Positions 14,321 through 20,410 of a stretch of DNA of 20,410 bases are shown here, piece after piece (position 1 is the stretch's first letter; each line of letters starts with the position of its first letter). Source of the DNA: a virus; IMG/VR virus record IMGVR_UViG_3300025598_000228, positions 1-20,410 of that record; one strand, written 5' to 3'. The position numbers were made by a program, and so were the translations under genes. The notes beneath the pieces are model-generated. The model saw nothing but the letters and a program-made list of their open reading frames with translations, searched no databases and was not told where the DNA came from.

Positions 14321-14934
14321 GATGATTTGTCCTCAAGAAATGCTGGTGCTTGTTTGGTAAGGAGATCAAGGCGTTCACCTTTCCCTGCCAGTTGGGTAAA
14401 TACCTGCTTGATATGCGGCACAATGTGCGTTTCAAAATCTGGGTGGCACCGCATTGTATTCAAATGGTCATGCGGAATATTGCCTTGGGACAGAATAAAG
14501 TTTTCCACCCGCCCCTGCAATTCACCTAGCCATTCTTCCCGCTGCATGGCTTCATTGGCTTCTAGCATAGGCAGATGACCAAATTTACGTTGTGGCTCAA
14601 GTTCCGCCATGATCTGGTTAATGGTGTTTAGTTCCATTATAGCGGCTTCATGGTTGTTTTTCCACGTGTCTTCCGCCGATTTACATTCAATGATCGTGGC
14701 TTCCGCAACCATCTTTTCCCAAGGCTTGGCGTTTTCATCAGCTATGATCGCCTCATTTTCCATGATTTTAGCGTCACGTTTCATTTTTTGGGCTTTGGAA
14801 TGTTCAACCTTTACTTCCATGTCAATGCGTTGACCATATAGCAATGCCCATGCGCCATCAGGCGTATAGCAAGACCCCGCCATGAAATGACGGAGTTGAA
14901 AGTCAGAATTATTACGATGCGGCTTACTATTCAT
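14317..14934 (-). CDS. Conserved helical phage protein, function unknown
   Basis: This 205-residue protein has an N-terminal motif LRHFMAGSCYTPDGAWALLY (residues 14-33) followed by a long charged alpha-helical, probably coiled-coil, region (about 35-145) rich in Glu, Lys, Ala and Met. A C-terminal helical part follows (EEWLGELQGRVENFIL, HPDFETHIVPHIKQ). I recognise the layout (a [FL]xxGSxxTPxxAWxLLY box plus a charged coil) from uncharacterised proteins near tail-fibre genes of other phages, but no function is established. There is no signal peptide or membrane segment. It starts 1 nt after paralogue C and its stop overlaps the next ATG by 4 nt, so it is probably co-translated with the tail genes. 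Confidence 0.6.
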   Translation of the reverse strand: MNSKPHRNNSDFQLRHFMAGSCYTPDGAWALLYGQRIDMEVKVEHSKAQKMKRDAKIMENEAIIADENAKPWEKMVAEATIIECKSAEDTWKNNHEAAIMELNTINQIMAELEPQRKFGHLPMLEANEAMQREEWLGELQGRVENFILSQGNIPHDHLNTMRCHPDFETHIVPHIKQVFTQLAGKGERLDLLTKQAPAFLEDKSS

Positions 14935-14935
14935 C

Positions 14936-15949
14936 TTATACGTTTACCCCTGTTGTACCATTTGATGCGGCAGATTGACCAGTAGAAGCAGCACTTGCGG
15001 CTGCACCAGTAGATACTACACATCCTGAATAAGTATATTTGTCACGGGCAGATGATGCGGAACCTGTACACCCTAAGGCAAAAATGCCTACCGTGGAATT
15101 GCCCGTAGCAGCTCCAGCATGGGATGCCGTTGTTGCACTTGTAGCAGATGTGTTTGTATCACCCGAATAGGTGTATTTGTCGCGTGTAGTTACATTATTA
15201 GAAGTGTATCCTAAAGCAAAAATACCTACGGTTGATGTACCAGTAGCGGATTGATAATAAGAAGCAGAAGAAGCCGATGTGCCACTTACACTTGTACACC
15301 CAGAATATGTATATTTATTTCGGGTTGAAAGTGGAGTTCCCGAACTATTTGCTCCTAAAGCAAATATTCCAACGGTAGAATTACCTGCTGCTGCACCATC
15401 AAGGGATGCTGTAGATGCAGCTGTCGCCGAAGAAACTGAACAACCAGAATAAGTATATTTTTCACGGGTAGTTAATGCCCCACACAAACTTCCATTGCTA
15501 GTTCCTAAAGAAAATATACCTACTGTGCTATTTCCGGCTGCTGTCCCCCCAAAACTATTACAACCGGATGCTGTGGCTGAAACAACAGCACAATTAGAAT
15601 AAGTATATTTTTCACGTTTATTAGAAACTATTCCTAAAGCAAAAATTCCAGCTGTAGAATTTCCCGCCGCCGCTCCACCATTAGAAACTGAATTTGATGA
15701 AGTAGCCACTGAATTAACATCAGAAGAAAATAAATATTTGTTCCTAACCTTTGATGAAGAAGTTGTATAACCTAAAGCAAATATACCAACGGCCCCAATA
15801 AAAGAATTTCCAGCAATAGGCCACAATCCCGCCTTCTGCCAGCCCACCATTTGGTCAATAGTCCATACACCAGATGCAGCACCACATTGGTAAGGACCAG
15901 CAGGTGTTATAGGTGATTTGGTGATGAAAGACCCCTGATATGTCCTCAC
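14936..15949 (-). CDS. Kelch-like repeat tail protein (propeller paralogue C)
   Basis: This 337-residue protein starts at GTG, which overlaps the TGA stop of paralogue B (GTGA), with AGGGG 7 nt upstream. Residues 1-54 form an adaptor with ASGVWTIDQM and AGLWPIAG, which shares the Gly-x-Trp...Gln-Met...Trp-Pro pattern with paralogue B. Six repeats follow, with GIF[AS]LG at residues 55, 101, 144, 194, 242 and 288. The first is the most diverged (KVRNKYLFSSD). The protein ends AASNGTTGVNV, matching paralogue A. It likely acts as a receptor-binding or tail-tip protein with the other two. Three adjacent copies point to duplication followed by divergence, or to a hetero-oligomeric adhesin. Confidence 0.75.
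   Translation of the reverse strand: MRTYQGSFITKSPITPAGPYQCGAASGVWTIDQMVGWQKAGLWPIAGNSFIGAVGIFALGYTTSSSKVRNKYLFSSDVNSVATSSNSVSNGGAAAGNSTAGIFALGIVSNKREKYTYSNCAVVSATASGCNSFGGTAAGNSTVGIFSLGTSNGSLCGALTTREKYTYSGCSVSSATAASTASLDGAAAGNSTVGIFALGANSSGTPLSTRNKYTYSGCTSVSGTSASSASYYQSATGTSTVGIFALGYTSNNVTTRDKYTYSGDTNTSATSATTASHAGAATGNSTVGIFALGCTGSASSARDKYTYSGCVVSTGAAASAASTGQSAASNGTTGVNV
14939..15787 (-). repeat. Six kelch-like repeats of paralogue C
   Basis: There are six in-frame protein repeats of 43-50 codons, with period lengths 46, 43, 50, 48 and 46 residues before the final unit. Variation in period comes from the loop between GIFALG and the TR/KR/AR step. Confidence 0.85.
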
Positions 15950-16854
15950 AGCGTAACCCCTAATATGCCGTTGGATGCGGCGGAACCACTGTAAGAAGCT
16001 GCACTAGCCGCTGTTGCAGCTCCATTTGTATCGCCGGAATATGTATATTTATTGCGGGTAGAAGAAGCACGAGATACACGCCCTAAAGCAAAAATACCAA
16101 CGGTAGAATTTCCTGCGGCTGAACCATAAAATGATGCGGCACTAGCTGCCGTTCCGGATGATACAACGCAACCAGAATATGTATATTTATCACGGGTAGA
16201 TAAAGCACAACCAGAAGTAATTCCTAAAGCAAATATTCCAACTATACTATTTCCTGCCGCCGATCCTGATTGTGAAGCAAAACTAGCAGCTGTGGCTGTT
16301 GCGTTAGTATCCCCCGAATAAGTATATTTATTGCGGGTAGTTGTAAGGTTACCCAAAGCAAATATACCAACGGTTGAATTTCCCGATGCTGAACCAAAAG
16401 AAGTTGAAGCAGAAGATGCTGTTGCTGACGCATTTGAGCAACAAGCGTATGTAAATTTATTACGGGTTGTTGTGCAACTACCTAAAGCAAATATGCCAAC
16501 GGTTGAATTTCCAGTTGCCGCACCAGCATATCCGGGGGCGCTAGATGACGCAGCTATTGCATTAGTATCACCCAAATAAGTGTATTTATTACGGGTTGTT
16601 GTGCCACTACCTAATGCAAATATTCCAACTGTAGAATTGCCAGTAGAACCATTGCTTGTACAAAAAGCGGCACTAGAAGCAGTTGCAATAGAATTTACAC
16701 AACCAGCATAAGTATATTTATTTCTGGTAGTGGATGGACCACAGGCACAACCTAAAGCAAATATAGCCAACGTCCCGTCAAAAGGAGGCCAATTACTTGC
16801 CGCCACCGCTTGCATCTGCTGTACTAAGTTCCATGAGCCGGAGTAATTAGGCAT
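15946..16854 (-). CDS. Kelch-like repeat tail protein (propeller paralogue B)
   Basis: This 302-residue protein starts with the short adaptor MPNYSGSWNLVQQMQA and NWPPFDG (residues 1-27). The Gly-x-Trp...Gln-Met...Trp-Pro pattern is seen at the N-terminus of many kelch-repeat phage structural proteins. Six repeats follow, with [AG]IFALG at residues 30, 77, 120, 163, 206 and 253, each followed by TR[ND]K[YF]TY. Loops between IFALG and TR are shorter than in paralogue A in repeats 2-4 (for example SGTT and NLTT). The protein ends AASNGILGVTL. The start ATG shares its A with the TAA stop of paralogue A, and a GGAG lies about 10 nt upstream. It is probably a distal tail adhesin; the target is unknown. 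Confidence 0.75.
   Translation of the reverse strand: MPNYSGSWNLVQQMQAVAASNWPPFDGTLAIFALGCACGPSTTRNKYTYAGCVNSIATASSAAFCTSNGSTGNSTVGIFALGSGTTTRNKYTYLGDTNAIAASSSAPGYAGAATGNSTVGIFALGSCTTTRNKFTYACCSNASATASSASTSFGSASGNSTVGIFALGNLTTTRNKYTYSGDTNATATAASFASQSGSAAGNSIVGIFALGITSGCALSTRDKYTYSGCVVSSGTAASAASFYGSAAGNSTVGIFALGRVSRASSTRNKYTYSGDTNGAATAASAASYSGSAASNGILGVTL
15949..16767 (-). repeat. Six kelch-like repeats of paralogue B
   Basis: There are six in-frame protein repeats of 43-47 codons, spaced 47, 43, 43, 43 and 47 residues apart. Repeats ending in SGDTN and in SGC-type sequences nearly alternate (C, D, C, D, C, D). Confidence 0.85.
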
Positions 16855-18044
16855 TATACGTTTACTCCACAGGTTCCATTGGAGGCGGCGGAGCCAGTAT
16901 ATGATGCAGCACTAGCAGCCGTACCAGAAGCATTAACACATCCAGAATATGTATATTTGTTGCGGGTTGTTGATGGACTGGTTGTATATCCCAACGCAAA
17001 TATACCAACTGTTGAATTTCCCGCCGCTGATCCTTGAAACGATGCAGTGCTTGCGGCAGTTCCTGAAGAAACAACGCAACCTGAATACGTATATTTATCA
17101 CGGGTAGTTGATAAACCAGTTGTATAACCTAAAGCAAATATACCAACAGTGGAATTACCCGTTGCCGAACCTAATCGCGATGCAGTTGTTGCGCTTGTAG
17201 CAGAAGCATTTGTGTCACCAGAATATGTATATTTATTACGGGTGGCCACACCACTGCAACCGTTAAACCCTAAAGCAAAAATACCAACCGTTGAATTTCC
17301 AGCGGCTGATCCTTGAGACGATACAGCGCTTGATGCTGTGGCTGAAGTATTAGTATTTCCAGAATACGTATATTTGTTGCGGGTGGTTGAGGCGCTAGGT
17401 GCATACCCCAAAGCAAAAATACCAACGGTAGAATTACCAGTAGCTGAACCAGAGTATGAAGCATTAGTAGATGAAGCGCCTGATGATACAACGCAACCTG
17501 AATACGTGTATTTATCACGGGTGGTTGAACGCCCAACACCGCAAACATTTCCTAAAGCAAATATACCAATTGTTGAATTTCCAGCGGCTGATCCAAAATC
17601 AGAATTGGCAGTAGCGGCAGTTCCTGAAGATACCACACATCCAGAAAATGTATATTTGTCACGGGTAGTCAAAACTGTTCCGCAGACATTTTGTCCTAAA
17701 GCGAAAATTCCAACAGTTCCTGCCACAAAGGGAGTCGCACTATTACTTGCGGCACTGAAAGCAGATGGTCCATAAGCATTATTGGCGCTTACGGTAAATG
17801 TATAAGCCGTACATCCTGTTAAACAGTTAATCGTAATAGGCGAAGATGCCCCAGTACCAGTTTTAAAGCCGGGTGTAGCAACTGCGGTATACGACGTAAC
17901 TGCCCCACCACCTACGCAGCTAGGTGCAGTAAACGCGACGCAGGCTTTTTGGTTTCCCGCCGTAGCAGAACCAATAGTAGGCGCATTTGCTACTTTTAAG
18001 CTATTAAAAGCACTGATTAAGCCGCCAATATACCGCTTGGACAT
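16854..18044 (-). CDS. Fibronectin III-kelch-like repeat tail protein (propeller paralogue A)
   Basis: This 396-residue protein has three parts. Residues 1-20 are a short leader (MSKRYIGGLI...). Residues 21-107 form a fibronectin type III-like domain with the usual APTIGSATAG start, AVTSYTAVATPG middle and AYTFTVSANNAYGPSAFS end. Residues 112-396 hold six kelch-like repeats, each GIFALG, a variable loop, TR[DN]KYTYSG, then a Ser/Thr/Ala stretch and GSAAGNSTV. GIFALG begins at residues 112, 160, 208, 254, 301 and 348. Such repeats are known from phage tail-tip proteins and are expected to fold as a beta-propeller or a related beta array that binds host surface glycans or proteins. Cysteine is common: C35, C43, C74 and C78 in the Fn3 part, and after SG in four repeats. 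The stop overlaps the next start by one base. The family assignment is strong; the ligand is unknown. Confidence 0.75.
   Translation of the reverse strand: MSKRYIGGLISAFNSLKVANAPTIGSATAGNQKACVAFTAPSCVGGGAVTSYTAVATPGFKTGTGASSPITINCLTGCTAYTFTVSANNAYGPSAFSAASNSATPFVAGTVGIFALGQNVCGTVLTTRDKYTFSGCVVSSGTAATANSDFGSAAGNSTIGIFALGNVCGVGRSTTRDKYTYSGCVVSSGASSTNASYSGSATGNSTVGIFALGYAPSASTTRNKYTYSGNTNTSATASSAVSSQGSAAGNSTVGIFALGFNGCSGVATRNKYTYSGDTNASATSATTASRLGSATGNSTVGIFALGYTTGLSTTRDKYTYSGCVVSSGTAASTASFQGSAAGNSTVGIFALGYTTSPSTTRNKYTYSGCVNASGTAASAASYTGSAASNGTCGVNV
16857..17711 (-). repeat. Six kelch-like repeats of paralogue A
   Basis: There are six in-frame protein repeats of about 46-48 codons. The DNA is strongly diverged between units: GIFALG and NSTV use different synonymous codons in most copies. 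The last repeat ends with the cap AASNGTCGVNV. Confidence 0.85.
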
Positions 18045-18050
18045 GGTAAT

Positions 18051-18056
18051 TCCTTA
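18051..18056 (-). promoter_or_regulatory. Ribosome binding site fused to a stop codon (TAAGGA)
   Basis: The TAA stop of the preceding gene forms TAAGGA, which ends 6 nt before the ATG at 18044. The layout is the same as at 18456-18461 and it supports the chosen start. Confidence 0.7.
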
Positions 18057-18449
18057 CGATATCGCCTCATATGAAATACTGTATGTAATGCCGCTTGCCG
18101 TACCAGACGTAACCGTAATGGACGTATTTTCCGTCAGATAAATCGCCGTTGATTTATCCGTTACGATCAATGATGCGTTTGCTGGCACGGACACAGTGGA
18201 TACAACTGGGTATGCCGTACCGCCTGATGGAGCCGAACCCTGCGCTACCGCACCGTTAGTGTAAATGGATACCGTGGCGTTTACCGCCGTGGAACCGTTG
18301 ACGTTGGCGGCTACGATTTGGTCAATACGATACACCGTGTTGGAACCGGAAGCATTGGCAAGCAGCACCACGGCAGACGTTCCCGACGGGGTGTAGTAGG
18401 TAGTGTTACCTGTGAGCGTTGTTAGTGCCGCCAAATTTGGATTTGACAT
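18054..18449 (-). CDS. Small beta-rich virion structural protein
   Basis: This 131-residue protein is predicted to be all-beta: alternating hydrophobic and Thr/Ser stretches such as AVVLLANASGSNTVYRIDQI, VSTVSVPANASLIVTDKST, AIYLTENTSITV and a final YSISYEAIS. The pattern (position-anchored strands, a VPA turn, a [ST]xxIYLTE strand, an aromatic C-terminal strand) is familiar from small uncharacterised virion proteins of marine and freshwater phages that sit next to fibre genes. No enzyme motif is present. It lies 9 nt after the fibre gene and 9 nt before the first propeller gene, so a role in the distal tail or as a decoration protein is likely. Its exact position in the virion is unknown. 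Confidence 0.65.
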   Translation of the reverse strand: MSNPNLAALTTLTGNTTYYTPSGTSAVVLLANASGSNTVYRIDQIVAANVNGSTAVNATVSIYTNGAVAQGSAPSGGTAYPVVSTVSVPANASLIVTDKSTAIYLTENTSITVTSGTASGITYSISYEAIS

Positions 18450-18455
18450 TTATAA

Positions 18456-18461
18456 CTCCTA
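18456..18461 (-). promoter_or_regulatory. Ribosome binding site fused to the fibre stop codon (TAGGAG)
   Basis: The fibre stop codon TAG supplies the first bases of TAGGAG, whose AGGAG core lies 6 nt before the ATG at 18449. It fixes the start of the next gene and suggests that ribosomes ending the fibre restart here. Confidence 0.75.
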
Positions 18462-20410
18462 AAAACCCAGAATCATGGAATATGCTATCGCCTGTGCCTT
18501 GCTAGGTCCAGACGCAGCAGGTGTTGAAGATACCCACGTCGTACCGTTTGACGTTAACACATTGCCAGATGTTCCCGGCGCAACAACTTGTAAAGCCGAT
18601 GTGCCATTGCCTAACAATACATTATTTGCGGTTAAACTACTAGCCCCTGTGCCGCCGTAAGCTACACCAATTACACTAGCATTCCATGTTCCGCTAGTAA
18701 TTGTGCCAATGCTGACCAAAGACGAAAGCGTTGTGACCGCCGTATTAACCAATGTGCCGGATGGGGGCAGCGTTACGTTGGTGGCGGCTGTCGTCGTTAA
18801 AGTTAAAGAAAAAGCGCCAGACGTGGCAAGGGTTGAGCCATCCGCCAAGGTTAAAGTAGACCCCGTGGCAGGGGCCGTAATAGTGACTTTGTTAATGGAT
18901 GTAGCGGAGGCAACACCTAATGTTGGCGTTACAAGCGTTGGCGACGTAGCCAATACGATGCCGCCAGACCCCGTTACGTTTTGGCCTAATGCAGTTTGAA
19001 CACCCGTACCAAAAGAAGTGATTCCCGTGCCGCCATTGGCAATATTCAATGTGCCACTTAATGTTACAGCACCAGTTGTAGCTGTATTAGGAGTGAAGCC
19101 TGTAGTTCCTGCGCTGAATGATGAGACATTTGTAGGCAATGTCGCCCATGATGCTGTCGTGCCGTTGGATGTAAGAACATAACCATTGCTGCCAATAGCT
19201 AACCGCGTTGCGCTATTAGTTCCATTCCCGATGATTAAATCACCAGTAGATGTAATAGGCGATAGCGCATTAAAGGCTGTGGAAGCTGTCGTTTGCCCAG
19301 TACCGCCGTTTGCAATTGGCAATGTACCCGTGACGCCTGTGGATAATGGCAAGCCTGTAGCATTTGTAAGGGTGGCAGATGAAGGCGTACCCAAAGCTGG
19401 CGTTACCAATGTTGGCGATGTTGCCAACACAATGCTGCCCGATCCGGTGACATTCTGGCCCAATGCCGTCTGAACGCCTGTGCCAAAAGACGTAATACCC
19501 GTTCCGCCGTTGGCAATGTTTAACGTACCACTAAGTGTTATAGCACCTGTGGTTGCGGTATTGGGCGTGAATCCCGTTGTGCCTGCGGAGAATGAAGATA
19601 CGCCGCCAGAAGATGCTGCCCACGATGCAGTTGTGCCGTTAGACGTTAGCACATACCCGCTAGTTCCTATGGCAAGGCGCGTAGCACTATTGGTTCCGTT
19701 ACCAATAATAAGATCACCAGTTGTCGTAATAGGAGACAACGCATTAAACGCAGCCGATGCCGTAGTTTGACCTGTGCCGCCGTTTGCTATGGCTAATGTG
19801 CCACCTAATGTCAGTGTGCCTGACGATGTAATAGGTCCGCCTGTTAGCGTTAATCCTGTTGTTCCGCCTGATCCGTTAACACTTGTTACAGTACCCACAC
19901 CAGAAATAGTGGTCCAAGCAGGATCAGCACCTGCACCTTTGGTTTGCAATAATTGGCCTGATGTACCCGGCGACAGACCAACCCAACCACCAGAACCACG
20001 GAAAATCATTTCGCCTTGCGTGTTACCAATGTTGCTATCCAAAATAGCAGATAATGACACGCCAGTTGGAACACCTGATGCCGATGAATTATTGGACAAA
20101 ATGGTGAATGCAGCCTGCGACGCAAAGGCAATCGTTCTATTGGCCGTTAGATCGCCGCCACCCGTCAGACCAGACCCCGCCGTAATCGTAATAGAAGATG
20201 CCGCCGCGCCGATTGTTGCAGGTGTAATTGTAGAACTGGATGCTGCCGTGATGCGACCATAACTATCCACCGTAATTGTGGGGGCGGATGATGTGGAGCC
20301 ATACGTTCCCGCCGTCACACCCGTAGTAGGCAATGAAATAGTGCCAGTAGTGGTTATCGTACCTCCAGATAAACCGCTACCAGCTGTCACTGATGTAACC
20401 GTACCAGTGC
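18459..20410 (-). CDS. Tail fibre-like repeat protein, 5'-truncated by the window edge
   Basis: The reading frame is open to the right edge. The GTG at 20390 is internal, because the codons upstream of it continue a typical fibre motif ([16 protein letters not shown]). The visible 650 residues are almost entirely Gly, Thr, Ser, Ala and Asn, with the recurring phage-fibre signatures [16 protein letters not shown] and ATSPTLVTP. Two 131-residue copies of one module occupy residues 201-331 and 359-489, numbered from that GTG. Such low-complexity beta-rich proteins form trimeric distal tail fibres or tips that contact the host. The C-terminus ends [12 protein letters not shown] and nearly matches the end of the 164-residue protein at 12371-12865. 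No hydrolase or S74 chaperone domain is visible in the C-terminal part. The role as a fibre is family knowledge; the receptor is unknown. Confidence 0.8.
   Translation of the reverse strand, partial: TGTVTSVTAGSGLSGGTITTTGTISLPTTGVTAGTYGSTSSAPTITVDSYGRITAASSSTITPATIGAAASSITITAGSGLTGGGDLTANRTIAFASQAAFTILSNNSSASGVPTGVSLSAILDSNIGNTQGEMIFRGSGGWVGLSPGTSGQLLQTKGAGADPAWTTISGVGTVTSVNGSGGTTGLTLTGGPITSSGTLTLGGTLAIANGGTGQTTASAAFNALSPITTTGDLIIGNGTNSATRLAIGTSGYVLTSNGTTASWAASSGGVSSFSAGTTGFTPNTATTGAITLSGTLNIANGGTGITSFGTGVQTALGQNVTGSGSIVLATSPTLVTPALGTPSSATLTNATGLPLSTGVTGTLPIANGGTGQTTASTAFNALSPITSTGDLIIGNGTNSATRLAIGSNGYVLTSNGTTASWATLPTNVSSFSAGTTGFTPNTATTGAVTLSGTLNIANGGTGITSFGTGVQTALGQNVTGSGGIVLATSPTLVTPTLGVASATSINKVTITAPATGSTLTLADGSTLATSGAFSLTLTTTAATNVTLPPSGTLVNTAVTTLSSLVSIGTITSGTWNASVIGVAYGGTGASSLTANNVLLGNGTSALQVVAPGTSGNVLTSNGTTWVSSTPAASGPSKAQAIAYSMILGF
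18924..19316 (-). repeat. Fibre module copy 2 (131 codons)
   Basis: This is the second copy of the fibre module, offset by 158 codons from copy 1. Protein differences are few: ASTAFN for ASAAFN, SPITST for SPITTT, IGSNGY for IGTSGY, and a changed linker after TTASWA. A 27-residue spacer ([15 protein letters not shown] and following) separates the copies. Confidence 0.85.
19398..19790 (-). repeat. Fibre module copy 1 (131 codons)
   Basis: This is the first copy of a module in the tail fibre gene. It runs from [12 protein letters not shown] through [18 protein letters not shown] to ATSPTLVTP. It aligns without gaps to copy 2 except around a short linker after GTTASW. The DNA of the two copies differs at many third codon positions although the protein is nearly identical. 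Confidence 0.85.

Noticed and set aside
14939-17711. CRISPR-like periodic array
   Set aside because: The period is about 130-150 bp, the units are protein-coding and diverged at third positions, and there is no constant short repeat with unique spacers.
17338-17775. Long plus-strand reading frame (145 codons) opposite the propeller repeats
   Set aside because: It is repetitive because it is the antisense of the kelch-like repeats, and it has no ribosome site or recognisable domain.
12371-18500. Programmed frameshift tail-assembly chaperone pair
   Set aside because: No overlapping gene pair with a slippery heptamer was seen. The short overlaps are ATGA, GTGA, TAATG and TGATG reinitiation types.
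19774-20262. Plus-strand reading frame (162 codons) opposite the tail fibre
   Set aside because: It has Pro/Val/Ala-rich antisense composition typical of the Gly/Thr-rich fibre code read backwards; others at 18703-18999, 19186-19473 and 19480-19770 are the same.
20388-20390. GTG as the real start of the tail fibre
   Set aside because: The frame stays open upstream and encodes the usual fibre motif TGTVTS, so the gene continues outside the window.
14936-20410. Diversity-generating retroelement acting on the adhesins
   Set aside because: I found no reverse transcriptase gene, no template/variable repeat pair and no adenine-biased variable stretch in the window.

Overview
The window is a piece of a tailed-phage genome (Caudoviricetes), or possibly an intact prophage. 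It most likely comes from a short-tailed podovirus that infects a Gram-negative bacterium. The evidence is a neck/adaptor protein next to a large nozzle-like tail protein, no tape-measure or tube genes, a GH108 endolysin paired with a gene-transfer-agent-type holin, and two very large virion proteins of the internal/ejection type. Portal, terminase, major capsid, replication and integration genes are not in the window, so a lytic or temperate lifestyle and the host genus cannot be read here. Composition is moderately AT-rich and all frames read with the standard code.

All 23 genes lie on the minus strand, so transcription runs from high to low coordinates. They form one unbroken block. The largest gap between genes is 15 bp, ten junctions overlap by 4 or 1 nt, and four junctions have exactly 9 nt between genes with the stop codon forming the first bases of the next Shine-Dalgarno sequence. 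I see no tRNA, CRISPR array, insertion sequence, promoter or factor-independent terminator. Only the last 34 nt at the left edge have no gene.

Layout in transcription order. (1) 20410-14936, host-recognition block: a 5'-truncated Gly/Thr/Ser-rich tail fibre with a duplicated 131-residue module, a small beta-rich virion protein, then three consecutive paralogous proteins that each carry six kelch-like repeats. (2) 14934-12862, accessory block: a helical virion-associated protein, an XkdW-like small tail protein, a 2-oxoglutarate/Fe(II) oxygenase, a small conserved phage protein, and a membrane-anchored coiled-coil protein. (3) 12865-12050: a small fibre-like protein that shares its C-terminal motif with the big fibre, and a 102-residue conserved protein. 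(4) 12040-10503, lysis block: a 60-residue protein, a C-terminally anchored membrane protein, the holin and the endolysin. (5) 10493-6672, neck and tail: adaptor, nozzle-like protein, a small beta-rich protein and a double-module protein. (6) 6669-35: a GNAT-fold protein and two giant virion proteins of 1268 and 748 residues. The first giant has an internal S74-type (intramolecular chaperone) motif with its Ser/Lys pair intact.

The block would supply the distal tail (adhesins, nozzle, neck), the proteins ejected into the host, and the lysis enzymes. The oxygenase and the acetyltransferase sit among structural genes and may modify virion or envelope components, which is inference. The most unusual part is the set of three adjacent six-repeat propeller-like genes with different N-terminal adaptors, a common C-terminal cap, and strongly diverged synonymous codons between repeats.
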